DNA from: Glandiceps talaboti
Lineage: Eukaryota; Hemichordata; Enteropneusta; Spengelidae
Direction: 5' to 3'
Length of the DNA stretch: 60,000 bases
Assembly: GCF_964340395.1 (NCBI RefSeq)
Contig: NC_135557.1
Location: forward strand, 22,703,725 to 22,763,724
The notes under the pieces were generated by a model. It had not been told where the DNA came from. It worked only from the letters and a program-made list of their open reading frames with translations, and made no database searches. Positions within the stretch are counted from its first letter, which is position 1, and each line of letters starts with the position of its first letter. The position numbers were made by a program, and so were the translations under genes. Of this stretch, positions 53,745 through 60,000 are shown piece after piece.

Positions 53745-56565
53745 TACATTCAGATGTTACTTGAGAAACTCAATACTACATAGCAAATGCAGACATTGTA
53801 CATTGTACTATTATTTTAGATGTGTATTTCGTTTTCCGGCAATTACTCAGAGTCAAAGATTAAATAAATCAACACATGGTAAACACATACCACCACCCGT
53901 ACCCCCGACTCAATAGGTGTCTTAGTATGTATTAATCAGACATATAAATTATCAGAACAGACTTACTGGTATTCGGTAACACTTCCTTTGAAAGTCAAGT
54001 TTTGAATATACATACCACAACTGGTGGACTTTTTTTCCAGCGGAGATTGAACACCACTGTTCGGCAGGGTAAACGCACATGATGTAGTACATACACATAA
54101 TGTGCTTATCGACTAAATAGTCACGTGTCAACAGATGAATTTATTTGATAACCTGCCTACATGTAGGTCTGCCCCAGGTAACCTATATAATAGTCCGAGG
54201 AGGCTCGGACTTGAGTACGGATCGGACTATTCAGATAGATTTGGTCTGTCTTTTTTTTGGCGACACGAAACGTAGGACATAAATACTAGTACTGTATCTT
54301 GTTGCGTATATCTAGATACATAACATGTAAGAACTTACCGATCTTTTATTATTTTTTGTAATTTTTTATCGATTTGTGAATTAAGGACTGGAATCTCGAG
54401 TGACTGCAAAATCTCGCCTGATTGCGTATAACATTACGAGTAATCAGAATCACGACTGCTCATTCGATGAAACCTAATCACGCGATATTTTGCAGGCATG
54501 CGAAATTTCAACCTTTCCATTTGCACCCCCCCCCTCCCACAAAAACAAACAAATAAATCAATCACTTAAAATCACGACTTTACCAGTCTAACTCATTAAT
54601 TACCATTACCATTTGAAAGTAAAACTTTATACACACAGTTAGTAAGTTACTCGTTTATACTTAAATTGAAAACATTGTTATAATAACATTGTTATAAACC
54701 CAGGGATGTTTCTACATTCAAATGTACACGCGATGCATAAATACATGTCACGTGATGTTTTAAAATTTACACTGTATCCCCTCTCAAGATATACATGACG
54801 TAAGAATATAATTTAGTTATAATTCTTAGCTCTGTACCCTTTACCATACCACTTGTCAGTCGATGCTGTCTTTTCCCGCTTGTTCGCGTGCACGTGAATC
54901 GATTCGAATCTTGGTTCATGTGCGTGCGTAACATCTGTGCGCGCGTGTTCAGCATTTTCTCAATTTGTTCATTTGCTAGACAAGTAATACTAATAGTCGT
55001 TGTATTCATCATATGTACTAGGCGAGTCGCTAGACAAGAATTTGAGTGTATTATAATAAAATCCCCTTTGTAATGAATTCTCAGTTAGCCAGCCTCTTGA
55101 CAAACATTTGACACCTACATCATGGAAATTGAAAACTCAGATAAACATTTCTATTATATATAAAGGTTTCTATAACATTATGTCATATAAATTTAGTAAA
55201 CGTGTTTACAGCAAATAATTCACTCTCACAGTACTTTGCAAAAGTGACAGGTTAAGCAAACATACACCACGCAATTAATTATAGGGGTATCGATTCAATC
55301 TGCTTTCGTTCGCGATACACGCTGGACAGCCTGGGTGCGTCCAAGCCCAATCGAAGTGTTATTCATAAGCGAAGTTACATAGCCTGGACGATTTATAATA
55401 TTTCTTTGTAGTACTATGTCAGAAAAAACAAAGTACGCTGACGATTATTGTCTTTATTCCACTGTTGGCATAAGCCTGAATTATTGACCCCTGCTCTTGG
55501 TCAGATCACTAAACGAATTGCAAGCTGTTTCAGTAGAAGAAGTCAAGTCAATTGATCAATATCACACACACAATAAGTTATATTGCATCACAAAATTGAT
55601 CATTCAATTGGTCAACCACTCAACCAAATTGTAAATCAATCAATAAATCGATCGATCAACTAATTACATGCTTGCTGAGCCCTGTGTTAGTTACTAATCT
55701 GGCACACTGTAAACTGAGGCGAGGCATTATGGGAAATGAACAATGTATTAAAGAAATTCTCACAGCTGACTTCAACATTGTGCGGACATTGTTTGGAGAG
55801 TTACGAAACATCCAACAAACAGATAAATGCAATATCAGCTTTAAATTTATTAATGTTTAGTGACTAAAAGTTAACAGGAGAGCACCAACTACGTTGAGTT
55901 TGTCAGTCTACCGTATCTTACATACTACTTAAATAACATGCTATGGCCATTTCTTTGAAATCCGCATGTTTTATCAGATTTTCCAACCAGGATGTAGAAC
56001 CCGGATGTAGAACCTGCAAGGAAGTCTTTTGAGCATGCGATAAAGAATATTTGAGGCCCTGGTGCAACTCCCCCCCCCCCCACGGTCAATGAACTAACGA
56101 AAATGTGGGTGTGGCGTAGTGCTCAACTAATGTACTGTATTCAATGTAAAGATTCAAATAATCATGTCTTATTATAGATGATCCCAAAAGCGAACATGCG
56201 CACGTCTATTCTATTTCTCTGCTGTACATTTTAATATTGTTATCTTCTTTATTTATTAGTTATTGTTTTGTGCTGAATGTCGTTTGACAGTCTTGAGGAC
56301 AATATCAATAATTCAATGTAGGATAAACAAATCAATTCGTTTACTTTGGGATGGACGTGGAGGTGGGGATGGGGGTTAACCATTTTAGATCTAATCCAAT
56401 CAACATGTTTTAATTTTAATGGATCTGTTTTGTACTCCTAAATACAAATATTTCTAAATTGAGAAAGGGAAAACGTTTTTCTATAATGTAGTAAATGCAT
56501 GGCACTAAAAATATTTGGGTCAGAACTGTATGGTTTATGATATTATTTATATGTAGAACCCCAGT
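53745..56565. other. intergenic, no gene seen
   Basis: Short frames only. A small hairpin of TAGTCCGA/TCGGACTA words lies at about 54192-54231, and a poly-C run near 56060. Confidence 0.45.
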
Positions 56566-56567
56566 GT

Positions 56568-56713
<146 letters not shown>

Positions 56714-56719
56714 ACGTGT

Positions 56720-58335
56720 AATCTTTAGGTGAAGATCATAAGGACATCATCAGTGAATTCAAAAAGCTATGGAACACGCGCGCAGTGGCACTCTATTTCA
56801 AATTAATATTTGCAGTGAAGTCAGTCAGACACGACCTAAGTCATCCTGGACTATAGTGCGTCATTCTGGACTATATAGTGAGATAGTCGTTATTGTGGGA
56901 GTTCTTTCACTCGGGAGTGATTATAATAGCGTCAACAACAACGAGTCTTTCAGACTGTAATTGCTATGGACTCTGTTCACACGGTAACGGGTGGGGTCAT
57001 TACTCCTTCTTTTCTATAATTTGTGCTCGGAATAAAAGATTCAACTTTCTGTATTTTGCCTCCTACACTGAAAGATCCGCAGCTGTGGACACCCACAATG
57101 ACAAAGCCTTCAGTTCAACTGTCCTATAATAGTAGATACAATAGATCAATGAAACCTGCCGTATATTCAAATATGTGTTTAATTAATATTAATCCAATTA
57201 ACTAATTAAATTATTTCTAATTATATAAACTATTGTTAATTAAAATCAGATCATATCCTACTAGTATCACCATTGGTTTCCTGTATGTCATAACAAATCG
57301 ATATAATATTAGTAAATTTAATTTTAAATAAATTGCCTAAAAATAGTTTGTCTTTTTAGTAGAATTAATTCAGGGTCATTCTCATTAAGGTTTAATTACA
57401 ATTCTTTGCTTTGATAAGCGACCCGGAACAATAGCATTCTGGATTTCGGAGCTCATACAGTTTTTCTTCCTTTACCTTTAACAATTGCACGTACAATGCA
57501 GAAATTATAGCACTAAAACATAATGTGCTACACACAGTGCAGTGATCTGTTGATATAGGCTTAACGAGTATGGTTGTAAGTACCCTACAACTTTGTTCTA
57601 AACTTTATGACTTGTGTAGTTATAAAATTTAGTAAACAACATTTCTCGACGTTGCATGAAATGTAATTTACTTCATCGGCATATGACAACCGAAAAATAA
57701 TTCAAAATGATACATTTCAACCATGGATTTTAAAATACACATGAGGACAAGACTAAATCACAGAACAAGGTAACCTGGTGTTAATTGTCCGCCGTCTATT
57801 TAGTTCATAACATCCTGCATGTGTAAGCTTATCATTTTAAATAGTCATGCTCTTCTTTAAAAAAAAGTCTAACGTTTGTTTTTTGAAGACAAATGTACTA
57901 TGGTAACATATTCCGTTTCTCCACTCGTCTTCAAACAGAGCTTGGCCAAAAAATGCCGGATAGAAAATCAGAAATTGAATCCCAATTCATTGATTTAGAC
58001 AGATTGCAGTGATAACAAACAAACAAACAAACACACACAGAGTAAGAACACGTTCATATTGATCAAATGCCAGTAATTGGTTGATTCAACGTATTTATAT
58101 TAATACTGAGTCAGTCTTATACATTGTTTGATTTAATCATCTAGTGTCTATTGTTTGATTAAATATTATTAGATTGTAAGTAACTGATTACATTGGAATA
58201 ATGTTGTTACATAACTTAAGTGATCGTAATTGTGCGAATACTAGTATTTCCTACGGTACATGTGAAAGTTTTAAATCTCATTACGGCAATATTATCCATT
58301 CCTCCACCATCTGGTAAGAAAATGGGGTACATCAC
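56720..58335. other. intergenic, no gene seen
   Basis: No coding signal. An AAAC/CACA run with AGTAAGAACACGT at about 58013-58055 is repeated at 58427-58461. Confidence 0.45.
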
Positions 58336-58362
58336 TATTGTTACTTATATATATATATATAT

Positions 58363-58427
58363 CTCGGTGGGTATCAATCTGCTAAAACAGTGCTCTATAC
58401 CGCAGTGGCAGAGCGTAATAGTTTTGA
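58363..58427 (+). repeat. dispersed repeat, copy 2 (partner at 8.4 kb)
   Basis: CTCGGTGGGTATCAATCTGC through AGAGCGTAATAGTTTT is the reverse complement of 8390-8453. It follows an AT run (58347-58362), just as the 8.4-kb copy does in its own orientation. Confidence 0.8.
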
Positions 58428-58472
58428 TAACAAACAAACAAACACACACAGTAAGAACACGTACAGTAAGAA

Positions 58473-58476
<4 letters not shown>

Positions 58477-58561
<85 letters not shown>

Positions 58562-58592
58562 TGATAGGTAGTAGCTTTATAATATATATACC

Positions 58593-58661
<69 letters not shown>

Positions 58662-58700
58662 ATATATATACTACACATTGACTATATTGTGCATGTAACT

Positions 58701-58738
<38 letters not shown>
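58477..58738. repeat. (AT)n blocks and a (CA)n microsatellite
   Basis: AT arrays at 58477-58558 and about 58583-58670, then CA at 58706-58738. Confidence 0.95.
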
Positions 58739-58740
<2 letters not shown>

Positions 58741-58744
58741 GCAC

Positions 58745-60000
58745 ATTGACTAAATTATACATCATCTCTCTTGGGCGTAACTTACAGAATATACGTTTAC
58801 TATAAAACAGTCATATCAAAACAGTCACGTAAAATTTGACCTGCACCAATCAGCTAGCTTGTTACTGTCTGAACATCATGTTTCTTTGTTGTCATTGTGG
58901 ATATAAAGGGAGACGCTATTGTCTGATCTCAGCGTTACATAATGAAAGCCGAACCGGCGATAAAGTAAAAAAAAAACCTTAAAATTACGCTACCTGTATT
59001 TTAGATTATTAGTATGACCCCATCTATACACAAATTAACCGTGCATATGAGTGCTGTCAACATTATAAACATTTGAACGATCATCCCTTTATACCTTCGG
59101 TACTAGTGTGAGACTTGGCACCTGTGAATGCGAGCGTAGATTTCACCACACCTATGTCCGCCATACCACAGTGGACACAAATCTGTGTGAATCCTTCAGA
59201 ACACCGACATTAACATGTATTAATTATATCCCCAGTTCGAATGTGTTCATATTTGATAATATTTACATACTTTGTAACCCAGTTACGTCTCACAAGGTGA
59301 TTCTAGCATCATGTTGAAGACGATTCAATTTCCTGACCGCTACCGTGTATAATCTGTTTACTTTGTCCTCGCCACTCACGTTGACATCAACAACTACGGT
59401 ACAGAGGAACAAGCTGTGAAGGGCTATAAAGACCGTGGATAATTGACATGTTATAAATTCTTTCGTACTTACCTTCACTAGATCCACTGATCCAACCATT
59501 TCAGTTGGATATTTGCCGTGATTCATTCATTCAAGGTGTTTAACAACGGTGTCATCAGGTGACAAAACGAGTACAGTCTCTCTTGAAGATGAAAAAACAA
59601 TTACGTAATACTGCGCATGACAATGCGCACTGGTAAAACCTTAAATGACGCACGTATTCGGTCACGCGTCCCTCCGTGCAATGAACTATAGACTATAGTT
59701 GACAATAGGCTTCCCTTTATTGAATCTAAGAATGAGATAGAAAAATACAAAAAGGTCTATTATTACAAGATGCCAAACGTTTAGAGATGTATTCAAGCAA
59801 AGACAGATTATTAGTATACATTTACTAGTATTAAAGGCCCAGGTTGCATTAGGATCAAAGTGTGGGTGCCCAGTGTGGGTGGTGGCGATAGCCATATTGT
59901 TTTGAGTCGTAACTCTAGACTTAGCATCTGAAAGTGGATCCTGTAGTCGCAAAGAGATTAAGAAACTTATTAATTTTTTATTCGTAGGCATGACTATATA
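58745..60000. other. intergenic to window end, no gene seen
   Basis: Frames up to about 100 codons (for example minus 59686-59991) lack recognisable motifs and splice context. Confidence 0.45.

Overview
The window is eukaryotic (metazoan) DNA. It is AT-rich and gene-poor. Coding sequence is split by GT-AG introns, and the rest is dense with microsatellites, minisatellites, palindromic MITE-like elements, two tRNA-derived SINE-like copies and one CR1/L2-like LINE remnant. No bacterial or viral gene organisation is seen. The repeat style (long CATA, CTGT, GA and AT arrays, and a tandem-core plus GGAC-microsatellite element) fits a marine invertebrate such as a hemichordate, lancelet or lophotrochozoan. 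The species cannot be fixed from the sequence alone.

Layout. 1-18 kb: no convincing gene; a LINE 3-prime remnant (about 4.5-5.2 kb, minus), several hairpin or foldback elements (about 1.0, 8.3, 9.0 and 9.6 kb) and very large simple-repeat fields (10.5, 11.9-12.9, 14.2, 16.8 and 17.6-18.0 kb). 18.1-25.4 kb, plus strand: seven exons encoding the seven-transmembrane domain, coiled coil and cytoplasmic tail of a class C GPCR of the GABA-B receptor type. Its ectodomain exons are not visible. Its last exon appears to change frame near 24.9 kb. 25.4-36.4 kb: intergenic or repeat-rich, with a CATA array, a 21-bp minisatellite, two adjacent AT-centred palindromes, two different MITEs inserted side by side at the same 13-bp target, and two or three possible minus-strand exons of an unidentified gene.

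36.5-43.1 kb, minus strand: the main gene, a single uninterrupted 6.48-kb reading frame. It encodes a 2159-residue predicted type II membrane protein with seven tandem GT31 (beta-1,3-galactosyl/N-acetylglucosaminyltransferase-type) domains. Three domains keep a full DDD metal-binding motif and four have lost or altered it. This is the most unusual object in the window.

43.1-60 kb: the GT31 gene's upstream side is stacked with mobile elements (ACGCGT-rich MITE, 272-bp palindrome, pearl/Helentron-like tandem-core element). Then come two unrecognised minus-strand reading frames (46.8 and 47.6-48.0 kb), a tRNA-derived SINE (49.4-49.7 kb), a second copy of the 13-bp-TSD MITE (51.0 kb), a hAT-like MITE (53.4-53.7 kb) and more AT/GA/CA arrays. 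The two confident genes (a neurotransmitter-type receptor and a Golgi-type glycosyltransferase) have no evident functional link. All homology statements come from reading motifs by eye, not from database searches.
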